This document shows, in pieces, positions 42,072 through 50,130 of a stretch of DNA of 64,000 nt. The notes under the pieces were generated by a model, which was not told the origin of the DNA, did no database searches, and saw nothing but the letters and a program-made list of their open reading frames with translations. The translations under genes were made by a program, and so were the position numbers. Within the stretch, counting starts at the first letter, position 1. Each line of letters begins with the position of its first letter. Location: the NCBI RefSeq assembly GCF_900215145.1, contig NZ_OBDO01000017.1, positions 1-64,000 on the forward strand, in the 5' to 3' direction. This DNA is from Geodermatophilus sabuli. Lineage in GTDB: Bacteria; Actinomycetota; Actinomycetes; Mycobacteriales; Geodermatophilaceae.

Positions 42072-42883
42072 CGGTGCTCCTCGGCGACGTCGACCCGGTG
42101 CACGCGGGTGCCGGCCTGCTCCAGCTCGGCCACGACGGCGGGGTCGGCGGCGCTGTCGGTGTAGAGGGCGGTGATCTGCGAGACCGGGGTCGCGGTGTGC
42201 AGGGAGAAGTTGCCGAACTTGCTGGAGTCGACCAGCCCGAAGAGCTGGGCGCAGTGGGCGGCGAGGTACTGCTTGGCCTGCGCCTCCTCCAGGGTCATGT
42301 CCAGCAGGCCGCGCTCGGCCGAGACGGAGTGGGCTCCGATGAAGCCCTTGCCGATGCGCCCGCGACCGGCCAGGACGTCGCCGAGCAGGCCCACGACCGA
42401 CCGCGCGGACCGCCGCACGATGCCCCCGGGCACCAGGACGGTGGCCTCCGATCGCTCCGAGAACAGCGTGGCGGTCGGCATGCTGTTGGTGATCACGACC
42501 AGGGACCGGCGGTCCAGCAGCTCCCGCGCCAGGAAGTGGCAGCTGGTGGAGGAGTCCAGGGCGATGACGTCACCGTCGCCGACCAGCGGCGCGACGGCGC
42601 GGGCGATGGCGGTCTTCTCCGCCCGGCGCACCTGCAGCCGGGTCTCGAAGGAGCCCTCGTCGACGACGGGGGCGGCGACCGCGCCACCCCGGACCCGGCG
42701 CAGCACGGCCCGCTGCTCCAGTGCGTCGAGGTCCTTGCGGATGGTGACGGTGGAGACCTCGAGCCGCTGGGCGAGGTCGTTGACCTCCACGCGGCCGGTC
42801 GCCCCGAGCTCGGAGAGGATGACCTGCGACCGCGCGTGCTCGTCGAGTGACGGCACGGGGACCACCCCCCTCGCGGACTCCAC
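42068..42883 (-). CDS. DeoR-family transcriptional regulator
   Basis: 271 residues from GTG 42883; GTG 42856, with an AGGGGGG stretch before it, is an attractive alternative. The N-terminal DeoR helix-turn-helix reads ATGRVEVNDLAQRLEVSTVTIRKDLDALE and RRVRGGAV; the C-terminal sugar-phosphate-sensing domain has GDVIALDSSTSCHFLARE, VITNSMPTATLF and GFIGAHSVSAERGL. It is the first gene of the ten-gene operon and probably represses it until a phosphorylated sugar binds. Three CGAAAGC-type boxes lie upstream at 42938-43008. Confidence 0.88.
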   Translation of the reverse strand: MESARGVVPVPSLDEHARSQVILSELGATGRVEVNDLAQRLEVSTVTIRKDLDALEQRAVLRRVRGGAVAAPVVDEGSFETRLQVRRAEKTAIARAVAPLVGDGDVIALDSSTSCHFLARELLDRRSLVVITNSMPTATLFSERSEATVLVPGGIVRRSARSVVGLLGDVLAGRGRIGKGFIGAHSVSAERGLLDMTLEEAQAKQYLAAHCAQLFGLVDSSKFGNFSLHTATPVSQITALYTDSAADPAVVAELEQAGTRVHRVDVAEEHR

Positions 42884-42937
42884 CGGGGTGTGACGGTCGC
42901 CACACCGAAGGCGTGCGCGGGCGAACGTAGGGCCGCG

Positions 42938-43008
42938 CGAAAGCCAGCGTCAAGGAGTCGGAGCCGGACGAAAGCGGACTGCCTCCGAATGGAGGCGACC
43001 GGCTTTCG
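42938..43008. promoter_or_regulatory. Candidate DeoR operator boxes
   Basis: CGAAAGC occurs at 42938-42944 and 42969-42975 and, inverted as GCTTTCG, at 43002-43008. DeoR-family proteins often bind repeated GAAAG-like boxes. A GCCTCC-GAAT-GGAGGC hairpin (42981-42996) sits between boxes two and three. Apart from this, 42884-43118 holds no gene. Confidence 0.45.
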
Positions 43009-43118
43009 AACGGTGTGCGGGGCGACCGGTGACGGTCAGGCGGGCAGGCGGCCCCCGCCCGCAGGCGGGCGGGGAGCCGGGCCGGCGAGCACCGCCCCGG
43101 CCCGCCGGCTCGGGTCCG

Positions 43119-44366
43119 TCAGGCGTCGCGTTCCCGCCACTGCCGCACCCAGGCGCGGCCGTAGTCGTTGCCGTGCGGCGTGCGCAGCACGGTGTGGATG
43201 TGGAAGGTCTTGGGGGTGTCGTAGTCGAGGAAGACCCCGCAGTGGTGGTCCAGCTCGGCGATCAGGACGGGGGACTGCACCCGGTAGTAGAAGACGTCGC
43301 CCGGCTCGTGCCCGCCGATCCAGGCGAACCACGTCCCGTCCAGGTGCTCCTCGACCTCGCGCAGGCGGGCGGCGCGCGGGCCCTCGGGCAGCAGGCCCAC
43401 GAAGGTGGCGACGACGTCGAGGACCCGTTGCCGGGCCGTGGCGCCCAGGTCGGCCAGCCGGACCCCCTCGAACGGGATCACCCGGTTGTCCTGGAACGCG
43501 CCGGCCAGGTGCCGTTCGTCGCCGGGGTGCACGCGGCCGGGCGGCATGGCCGGGTCGACCATCTGGGCGTAGACGGTGGCCTGCGCACGCTGCCGCTCGG
43601 TGAGCTCCGCCATGACGGCCAGGCCGGCGTCGATGCGGTCGGCGAACAGGCCGGAGATCCCGGCGTGCGGGCCCTCGTCGATCTCGTCGGGCTCGGCGCC
43701 CAGGAAGACCGGCGAGACCACCATGCGGCCCTCGACCACCAGGCAGTTGACCGCGCAGTGGTGGCCGTAGAGCTGCCAGCCCCAGGGGGCGCGCAGGTCC
43801 GGGGTGCCGTAGAGGGCGATGTTGTAGCTCCACTCGCCGAGCACGGTCGGCAGGTCGACGACCTCGCCCAGGAAGCCGTTGACCAGCATCATCGCGTGCA
43901 CGGCGGCGGCCCCCTCCGGGGAGAGGGAGGCCCGCACGAGCCCGAGCGCCTTCTCCCGGACCTCCGGGCGCTGGAACTCCAGGCGCAGGCCGGTGTCGAA
44001 CTGCATGAACTCCGGGTTGGCCCAGGTCTGCCACTCGACGGCGTCGACGGCGAAGGAGATCCGCTCCCGGCCCTCGTCGTCCAGGGCCGCCAGGAGGTCA
44101 TGCGCCGCGGCGACCATCGCGGGGACCGGCGCCTCCTCGCCCGGGCGGGCCGGCTCCAGCGGGTACAGGCCCTCCCGCAGGACGCCGTCCTCGGTGACGC
44201 CCCGGAACTCGCTGCGGTACAGCGGCGTCCAGCCCTCCACCAGGCCGCCGGTGAAGGTGCCCGGCGTCCGGGCGTGCTCGCGGTAGGCGTAGGGGTCCAT
44301 GCCCCGGACCCCGGCCAGGCGCGGGTGCTCGTGCGGGAACAGGTACTGGCGGAACTCGCCGGCCAC
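43119..44366 (-). CDS. DUF3500 domain-containing protein
   Basis: 415 residues from GTG 44366 with AAGGAGG upstream. The whole length matches the DUF3500 family as I remember it: ISFAVDAVEWQTWANPEF, YNIALYGTP, WGWQLYGHHCAVNC, PVFLGAEPDEI, YYRVQSPVLIAELDHHCGVFL, HIHTVLRTPHGNDYG. The enzymatic role is unknown; conserved His and Asp in the C-terminal part could bind a metal. It follows an FAH-family gene by two bases, in an operon with a flavin hydroxylase and an aromatic-acid transporter, so a catabolic role is likely. Confidence 0.8.
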   Translation of the reverse strand: MAGEFRQYLFPHEHPRLAGVRGMDPYAYREHARTPGTFTGGLVEGWTPLYRSEFRGVTEDGVLREGLYPLEPARPGEEAPVPAMVAAAHDLLAALDDEGRERISFAVDAVEWQTWANPEFMQFDTGLRLEFQRPEVREKALGLVRASLSPEGAAAVHAMMLVNGFLGEVVDLPTVLGEWSYNIALYGTPDLRAPWGWQLYGHHCAVNCLVVEGRMVVSPVFLGAEPDEIDEGPHAGISGLFADRIDAGLAVMAELTERQRAQATVYAQMVDPAMPPGRVHPGDERHLAGAFQDNRVIPFEGVRLADLGATARQRVLDVVATFVGLLPEGPRAARLREVEEHLDGTWFAWIGGHEPGDVFYYRVQSPVLIAELDHHCGVFLDYDTPKTFHIHTVLRTPHGNDYGRAWVRQWRERDA

Positions 44367-44368
44367 GC

Positions 44369-45223
44369 TCAGACCTCCTTGCGGCGGATGTCGTTTCCCA
44401 CCACCGGGTTGCGCAGGACGCCGAGGCGCTCGACCTCGACCTCGACGACGTCGCCGGGCTGCAGCAGCCACGGGGGCGTCCGGGCGTAGCCGACACCGGA
44501 CGGCGTGCCGGTGGCCAGCAGGTCGCCCGGCCGCAGCGTGAACGTGTGCGAGATCAGCGACAGCGTGTCGCCGACGGTGTAGACCATCTCGTCGGTCCGC
44601 CCGTCCTGGACCACCTCGCCGTTGACCCGGGTCCGTACCCGCAGGCCGTCGCGCAGGTCGCCGACCTCGGCGGCGGGGACCATCGGACCGAGCGGGCCGG
44701 ACCGGTCGCCGTTCTTGCCGAGGATCCACTGGCTGGTGAGCTTCTGCGCCCGCCGCGAGGTGAGGTCGTTGAAGGTGGAGTAGCCGACGACGGCGGCCAG
44801 CGCCTCGTCCGGGGTGGCGTCGACCAGCGTCGCGCCGACGTAGGCCACCACCTCGCCCTCCCAGTCCAGGCCGTCCTCGTTGGACGGCACCGGCACCTCG
44901 GCGCCGTCCACGGTCAGGGACTGCGTCCAGCGGGCGAACAGGGTGGGGTGCGGCGGGAGCTCCTGGTCGCGGAAGCTGCCCTCGGCCACGTGCTTGAGGT
45001 AGTTCAGCCCGATGCAGACCACCCGCGCGCCGGGCAGGACCGGCGGCACCCGCTCCACCTCGGCGGCGGGCAGCGTCGGGCCGGCCGGCTCCGCGGCCAG
45101 GTGACCGGCGGGGTCGGCCCAGAAGCCCTCGAGCGGGGCCACCACGGTGACCTCGGTGCCGTCGTCGGACAGCGACGCCACCTCGACGTCGCCGCCGGTG
45201 CGGCGGATGCCCACGATCCTCAT
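44369..45223 (-). CDS. Fumarylacetoacetate hydrolase family protein
   Basis: 284 residues. Family core: VVCIGLNYLKHVAEG, metal-binding DWEGEVVAYVG, GYSTFNDLTSRRAQ, ILGKNGDRSGPLGPMV, TGTPSGVGYAR and GDVVEVEVERLGVLRNPV. Members hydrolyse C-C bonds in fumarylpyruvate or acylpyruvates, or decarboxylate/hydrate 2-oxo acids. Being next to a flavin hydroxylase and far from hmgA, it more likely serves a gentisate- or catechol-type ring-fission product than homogentisate (inference). The ATG overlaps the hydroxylase stop by four bases. Confidence 0.87.
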   Translation of the reverse strand: MRIVGIRRTGGDVEVASLSDDGTEVTVVAPLEGFWADPAGHLAAEPAGPTLPAAEVERVPPVLPGARVVCIGLNYLKHVAEGSFRDQELPPHPTLFARWTQSLTVDGAEVPVPSNEDGLDWEGEVVAYVGATLVDATPDEALAAVVGYSTFNDLTSRRAQKLTSQWILGKNGDRSGPLGPMVPAAEVGDLRDGLRVRTRVNGEVVQDGRTDEMVYTVGDTLSLISHTFTLRPGDLLATGTPSGVGYARTPPWLLQPGDVVEVEVERLGVLRNPVVGNDIRRKEV

Positions 45224-46914
45224 GCGTGCAGTCCTCTCGTTCGGGTCGGTGCTCGGTGCGCGTCCTCGGGCCACCCGCAGGCTCGCACCAGGGCGGCGCC
45301 CGCGGCGCACGGGTCCCCGCCGCGCCAGGCGACGTGCTGGTCCGGGCGCACCAGGAGCAGCGGGGCCCCCCAGGACCCCTCCAGCGGGGCGCTCCCCGCC
45401 GGGACGTCGTCGTCCCCCAGGCGGACCACCGACAGCGGGATGCCGCGGTCGGCGGCCGCCTGCTGGACCGGCGCCGCGTCGGCGTCCCCGAGGACCAGCA
45501 GGGTGAAGCCGCGGCCCAGGAGGTCGTAGACGGAGCGGTCCGCCGTCAGCCAGCGGTGCGGCAGCAGGCAGCCGGGACGGGCCGACGGCGTGTAGTGCAC
45601 GGGGTCGTCGGCCGGCCGGTCGCTGCCGTCGTCGGAGACGATCGGTGACCCGGCGTACTGGTACCCCAGGACCAGGCCGAGCGAGTGGAACTCGCTCTCC
45701 TTGACCTGCAGTGCCTCCGCGGTCTGCTTGCGCAGGACCTCGGCCTCCGGGCCGTCCTCGCCCAGCAGCGGATCGGCGAAGTGGTGCGCCAGGGCGCGGT
45801 CGTTGGCGCCGGCGTCGGCGATGGTGCGCGCGGCGACCGGCCGGCGCTCGGCCTCGTAACTGGCGAGCAGGCCGGGCCCGCCCCAGCCCTGCAGGACGGC
45901 GGCGGCCTTCCACCCGGCGTTGACGGCGTCGCCGACGCAGGTGTTGAAGCCGTGCCCGCCCCACGGCGGGTTGAGGTGCGCGGCGTCGCCGACGAGCAGG
46001 ACGCGGCCGGTCCCGTAGGAGTCGGCCAGCAGCATCCGGGCCACCCAGGGGTCGGTGGCGATCACCTCGACGTCGACCGGCTCGCCGACGAGGGCCTGCA
46101 CCAGCGCCACCGGGTCGACGTCGCCGGCGGTGCGGACGTCGACGCCCTGGACGATCGCCCACCAGGTGTCGTCGAGGTCGAGCCGGCCGACGATGCCGGC
46201 GGCGCCGGGGGCCATCACCCAGGAGTGGACGGCGCCGTCGTGGGGCACCCGCCCGGCCAGGCCGGGCGCGCGGAACAGGATGCTGAGGTTCGGCTTCTCC
46301 CCGGAGGAGCCCTCGTAGGCGGCGCCGACCGCGCCGCGCACCACGCTCCCGCCGCCGTCCGCGCCGAGCACGAGGTCGGCGCGGACCGTGCGGGTGCGGC
46401 CGTCCGCGGTGGCGACGGTGACGTCGGCCCCGTCGTCGTCCTGCCGGATGCCGGTGACCCGCGAACCGGTCTCCAGCCGGGCGTGCGCCGAGCCGGTCAC
46501 CGCCTCGCGCAGGACCTCCTCGATCACCGGCTGGGGCACCTGCTGGCCCACCTCGGGGGACCACTCCTGGGGCTCGCCGTAGAGCTGGAAGGCGTGCTCG
46601 AAGCGGCGCACCTCGTGGCCGAGCAGGGTGGAGCAGAAGACGACGTCCTGGGCCCAGTCCACGGGCAGGGGGGCGGCGGCCCGCAGCCGGTCGGCCAGCC
46701 CCCACCGCCGCAGGTGGGTCATGGTGCGGGCGTTGGTCGTCTTCGCCCGGGGACGGAGCGGGTCGACCGTGACGCGGGGCTCGACGACGAGGCTGGGGAC
46801 GCCGTGGGCGTCGAGTTCGAGCGCGGCGGCGAGGCCGGCGGGGCCGCCGCCGACCACGACGACGGGCACGTGCTCGACGGTTGCCGGGTCGCGCGGGGTC
46901 TGCGGGGCGGTCAT
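45220..46914 (-). CDS. FAD-dependent aromatic-ring hydroxylase (PheA/TfdB-like)
   Basis: 564 residues. N-terminal FAD loop VVVGGGPAGLAAALELDAHG, ADLVLGADGGGSVVRGAVG, and the GD motif LLVGDAAHLNPPWGGHGFNTCVGDAVNAGWK. The C-terminal about 150 residues form the thioredoxin-like domain of the phenol-hydroxylase group. It would add one oxygen to a phenolic ring with NAD(P)H. Operon: transporter, hydroxylase, FAH-family, DUF3500, all coupled by four-base overlaps or small gaps. The substrate is unknown. Confidence 0.87.
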   Translation of the reverse strand: MTAPQTPRDPATVEHVPVVVVGGGPAGLAAALELDAHGVPSLVVEPRVTVDPLRPRAKTTNARTMTHLRRWGLADRLRAAAPLPVDWAQDVVFCSTLLGHEVRRFEHAFQLYGEPQEWSPEVGQQVPQPVIEEVLREAVTGSAHARLETGSRVTGIRQDDDGADVTVATADGRTRTVRADLVLGADGGGSVVRGAVGAAYEGSSGEKPNLSILFRAPGLAGRVPHDGAVHSWVMAPGAAGIVGRLDLDDTWWAIVQGVDVRTAGDVDPVALVQALVGEPVDVEVIATDPWVARMLLADSYGTGRVLLVGDAAHLNPPWGGHGFNTCVGDAVNAGWKAAAVLQGWGGPGLLASYEAERRPVAARTIADAGANDRALAHHFADPLLGEDGPEAEVLRKQTAEALQVKESEFHSLGLVLGYQYAGSPIVSDDGSDRPADDPVHYTPSARPGCLLPHRWLTADRSVYDLLGRGFTLLVLGDADAAPVQQAAADRGIPLSVVRLGDDDVPAGSAPLEGSWGAPLLLVRPDQHVAWRGGDPCAAGAALVRACGWPEDAHRAPTRTRGLHA

Positions 46915-48242
46915 GCGGCACCTTCCAGCTGTGCGGGGGTCGGCGTGGCCTGCGGCGCGCTGCCGGGGGTGGTGGCGCGGTCGCGGCGGGGGAGCGGGGC
47001 CATGACCAGGGCGCCCAGGAGGGCCGGGCCCGCGAACGCCAGGCAGCCGGCCGCCACGGCGCTCCCGGCACCCACGAAGGCGGCGCCGTAGGTGGGGCCG
47101 GCGATCGCCCCGAGCCGGCCGATGCCCAGCGCCCAGCCCAGCCCCGTCGCGCGGGCGGCCGCGGGGTAGTAGCCGGACACGTGGTCGTTGAGCATGTTCT
47201 GGGTGCCGAGACCCCCGAAGCCGGCGAGGGCGACCAGTGCCATCGCCAGACCGGTGGGCGGCGTGGTCGCGATGGCGAGCAGGGCCGCCGCCGCGGCGGC
47301 GAAACCGGTGAGCACCATCGCCTTGGCGCCGATCCGCTCGGCCAGCGTGGCGGCGATCAGGGTGCCCACCACGGCACCGGCGCTGTAGAGCAGGAGGAAC
47401 CCGATCGCGGAACTGACGCCGTAGCCGGCGGTGCGCATGATCTGCGGCAGCCAGGTGCTGACGCCGAAGACGGTGAGCAGGCTGCACACGTTGACCAGCC
47501 AGATGCCGACGGTCACCGGACCGCGGCCGCCGGCGAACAGGGCGCCGACGGGGGAGTGGCGGCCCACCGTTCCGACAGCGGCCGGGGCGGGCAGCCCGAA
47601 CCGCGCGGCGATGCGGTCGGCCTCCTCGGTCCGCCCGCGGGCGCGCAGGAACGCCGGGGACTCGGGGAGCAGCCACAGCGCGACGGGCACGAGGAGGAGG
47701 GGCAGCACGCCCAGCCCGTAGACCCAGCGGAACCCGCCGTCGGCCACGGTGGCGACCGCGACACCGGAGGCCAGCAGGCCGCCCAGCGGCGGCCCGGTGA
47801 GGACCGCGCCGAGGATCCGCGAGCGCCGTCCCGGCGCGGCGAACTCGCTGGTCAGCGCCACGGCGGTCGGCAGCAGGCCGCCGATGCCCAGGCCGGCGAC
47901 GAACCGGCAGACGGCGAAGGTGCCGAACGACGGGGCCAGCGCGCAGGCGAGCATGGCCAGGGAGAAGACCGCGATCGACGTCACGAACAGCCGGCGCCGG
48001 CCGAGCAGGTCGGTGAGGGTGCCGGCGACCAGGGAGCCGCACAGCACGCCGACCAGGGCCAGGCTGGCGACCGCGCCGGCGCTGCCCGGCGTCACGCCCC
48101 AGGACGGCTCGGCGAGCAGTCCGGGGACGGTCGCGCCGTAGGAGAACAGGTCGTAACCGTCGGCGATCAGCGCGAGCCAGCACAACACTGGGACGAGGAG
48201 CGCGGCGCGCGAGGCGGGGCGCGCGGGGGCGGGATGGTCCAT
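46911..48242 (-). CDS. AAHS-type MFS transporter (aromatic acid:H+ symporter)
   Basis: 443 residues with 12 predicted membrane segments. The aromatic-acid symporter pattern DGYDLFSYGATVPGLL in helix 1, GTLTDLLGRRRLFV between helices 2 and 3, FVAGLGIGGLLPTAVALTSEFA in helix 4, and a late GLGTQNMLNDHVSGYYP. It probably imports the aromatic acid degraded by the downstream enzymes. Start ATG 48242 with GGAGA upstream. The IclR-like site 48364-48379 lies about 120 bases upstream of the start. Confidence 0.85.
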   Translation of the reverse strand: MDHPAPARPASRAALLVPVLCWLALIADGYDLFSYGATVPGLLAEPSWGVTPGSAGAVASLALVGVLCGSLVAGTLTDLLGRRRLFVTSIAVFSLAMLACALAPSFGTFAVCRFVAGLGIGGLLPTAVALTSEFAAPGRRSRILGAVLTGPPLGGLLASGVAVATVADGGFRWVYGLGVLPLLLVPVALWLLPESPAFLRARGRTEEADRIAARFGLPAPAAVGTVGRHSPVGALFAGGRGPVTVGIWLVNVCSLLTVFGVSTWLPQIMRTAGYGVSSAIGFLLLYSAGAVVGTLIAATLAERIGAKAMVLTGFAAAAAALLAIATTPPTGLAMALVALAGFGGLGTQNMLNDHVSGYYPAAARATGLGWALGIGRLGAIAGPTYGAAFVGAGSAVAAGCLAFAGPALLGALVMAPLPRRDRATTPGSAPQATPTPAQLEGAA

Positions 48243-48363
48243 GCGGGTCTCCGGATCTGGTGGGGCCGGGATCAGGGCGGGCGGCGGCCCGGTGCGGGCG
48301 GTGTCCCGGGGCTCGGTCGGCCTCCTCCAGCGTGGGTGACCCCCGTCACGCCGTCCGAGGGCC

Positions 48364-48379
48364 TTGCCGCTCAATGGCA
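48364..48379. promoter_or_regulatory. IclR-like operator upstream of the transporter operon
   Basis: TTGCCGCTCAATGGCA is the exact reverse complement of the site at 50080-50095. The ends TGCC/GGCA are palindromic, as in IclR-family operators. It lies between the esterase end (48414) and the start of the transporter gene (48242). The rest of 48243-48413 shows no gene. Confidence 0.65.
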
Positions 48380-48413
48380 GAGAACCGGCGGGAACTCCCG
48401 GGATCGGGCCGGC

Positions 48414-49319
48414 TCACGCGGCCAGGCGCGCCCGGAGGAAGGCGGTGGTCCGGGTGAGCGCGTCCGCCGCGGCCCCCGGGGCGCCGAGCCACATGTGGTT
48501 GGCGTCCGCGTAGGTGTGCAGGGTGGCCTCCGCCCCGGCGGCGGTCAGCGCCGCGGCCAGCCGCTCGCTCTGCACGCACGGGACGAACCGGTCGGCCACC
48601 CCGTGCAGGAGCAGGGCCGGCGGCGCGGCGGGGGAGACGTGGGTGAGCGGGCTGGCCTGCGCGGCGCGGTCGGGCACCGTGGCGACCGGGGCGCCCAGCA
48701 GCTGCGCCTCGCGGGTGTCCGGGTCGGCCGGGTCGGCGCCGGTGTCGGCCGCCACCGTGGCGATGTCGCTGGGCGCGTACCAGGCGGCGACGGCGATGAC
48801 CGCGCTCGACGGCCCGGTCACCCCGACGTCCCCCTCGAGCGACGGGTCGTCACCCGTCAGGCCGAGCAGCGCGGCGAGGTGACCGCCGGCCGACTCGCCC
48901 CAGGCGGCGGTGCGGGCGGCGTCGACGCCGAGCTCGCCGGCGCGGGCGCGCAGCCAGCGGACGGCGGCCTTGGCGTCGTGCAGCTGGGCGGGCCAGGCCG
49001 CCTCGCCGGAGAGCCGGTAGTCGATGCTGGCGACGGCGATCCCGGCCTGCGCCACCGCCTCGAACGCGCTGCTGCCCGGGTAGGCCGGGCCCGCGGAACG
49101 GCGGCTGCCCAGGCGCCAGCCGCCGCCGTGCAGGAAGACGGCGACCGGCGCCGGGCCGTCCCCGGCCGGCAGGTACAGGTCCAGCTCCAGGGGACGCACG
49201 CCGGGGACGGCGGCGTACGGGAGGCCGAGCAGCACGCGGGTGCCGCCGGGACCCGGCCGGGGCGGCGGCAGCGGAGCGGCGTGCGCGGGCGGCGGCAGCG
49301 GCAGGGCGGGAGTGGGCAC
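48414..49319 (-). CDS. Alpha/beta hydrolase (BD-FAE/HSL-like esterase)
   Basis: 301 residues from GTG 49319 (CGAGGAGATCC upstream). Oxyanion motif HGGGWRLGSRRS near residue 64, elbow GESAGGHLAAL near residue 141, Asp in HGVADRFVP and His in DANHMWLG complete a Ser-Asp-His triad. The Pro-rich N-terminus lacks a signal peptide. It follows the cupin gene on the same strand; together they might process esters feeding the downstream aromatic operon. The substrate is unknown. The gap 49320-49444 is empty. Confidence 0.83.
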   Translation of the reverse strand: MPTPALPLPPPAHAAPLPPPRPGPGGTRVLLGLPYAAVPGVRPLELDLYLPAGDGPAPVAVFLHGGGWRLGSRRSAGPAYPGSSAFEAVAQAGIAVASIDYRLSGEAAWPAQLHDAKAAVRWLRARAGELGVDAARTAAWGESAGGHLAALLGLTGDDPSLEGDVGVTGPSSAVIAVAAWYAPSDIATVAADTGADPADPDTREAQLLGAPVATVPDRAAQASPLTHVSPAAPPALLLHGVADRFVPCVQSERLAAALTAAGAEATLHTYADANHMWLGAPGAAADALTRTTAFLRARLAA

Positions 49320-49444
49320 GGATCTCCTCGACGACGGGCCGGGCGGCGGGGACCGACCGACCCGGCGGGGAGTGGAGCTCCGGGAGCTCTGCCCTCGGCT
49401 CAGGGGCGGCGACGTGGGCTGAGCTCCCTGTACCTCGGGACGGC

Positions 49445-50008
49445 TCAGGCGCCGTGCGCGTCGTCCCACCGGTGGTCGGGCAGGAACTGCATGTCGTGGC
49501 GCTGGGCCGCGGCCTGCATGCGCGGGACGGCGGGGACGAACGGCGGCTGCTGCGCGGTCGCGTGGTCGGTCTCGGCACCCATGTGCTGGAAGAACCGCTC
49601 GAACCCGCCGCTGAGCGTGCCCATCATCCGGGCGTCCTCGACGATCTGGTACGCGTGGGCGAAGCCGGCCGGCACGAACCCGAAGTCGCCCGGGGTGAGC
49701 AGCCGCGACTGCTTCTGCCCCTCGGTGTCCTGGAAGAACAGCCGCACCCTGCCCTCGATGACGTAGAAGGTCTCGTGGGTCCGGTTGTGCGAGTGCGTGG
49801 GGATCACGTCGCCGGCGGGGGACTCGCTGACGACGACGCCGAACTGCCCCTCGGTCTCGTCGCCGGACAGCAGCACGGTGAACAGGTCGGTGAAGAGCAT
49901 CGAGTGCTCGCCCTCGCCGCGCTCGAGCACGTAGGGCTGGGGCCTGCCCGGGAGCACGCCCTTCCACTGCGGGCCCTCGGCGGGGTCGATCAGGTACTCG
50001 AAGCTCAT
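49445..50008 (-). CDS. Cupin-domain protein, quercetin-dioxygenase-like
   Basis: 187 residues. One cupin domain: HSHNRTHETFYVIEGRVRLFF with the His-His-Glu metal motif and PGDFGFVPAGFAHAYQI with the last His. It resembles a single-cupin quercetin 2,3-dioxygenase or related ring-cleaving or sensing cupins. Start ATG 50008 with GGGAGT upstream. It is divergent from the DapA-like gene, with an IclR-like site between them, and belongs to the same regulon by position. Whether it is catalytic is not known. Confidence 0.8.
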   Translation of the reverse strand: MSFEYLIDPAEGPQWKGVLPGRPQPYVLERGEGEHSMLFTDLFTVLLSGDETEGQFGVVVSESPAGDVIPTHSHNRTHETFYVIEGRVRLFFQDTEGQKQSRLLTPGDFGFVPAGFAHAYQIVEDARMMGTLSGGFERFFQHMGAETDHATAQQPPFVPAVPRMQAAAQRHDMQFLPDHRWDDAHGA

Positions 50009-50079
50009 GCGGACTCCCGGGTCGGTTCGGCGGTGACCTCCCGAGGATGCGTGGCGCCGGTTCCCGCGCCGAAGGACCG

Positions 50080-50095
50080 TGCCATTGAGCGGCAA
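50080..50095. promoter_or_regulatory. IclR-like operator between cupin and DapA-like genes
   Basis: TGCCATTGAGCGGCAA is identical, in the other orientation, to 48364-48379. It lies in the 122-base divergent gap 72 bases upstream of the cupin start and 36 bases upstream of the DapA-like ATG, so it can serve both. Confidence 0.68.
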
Positions 50096-50130
50096 CGATC
50101 CTGGCCGCGCATCGGGGGCAGGATGGGACC

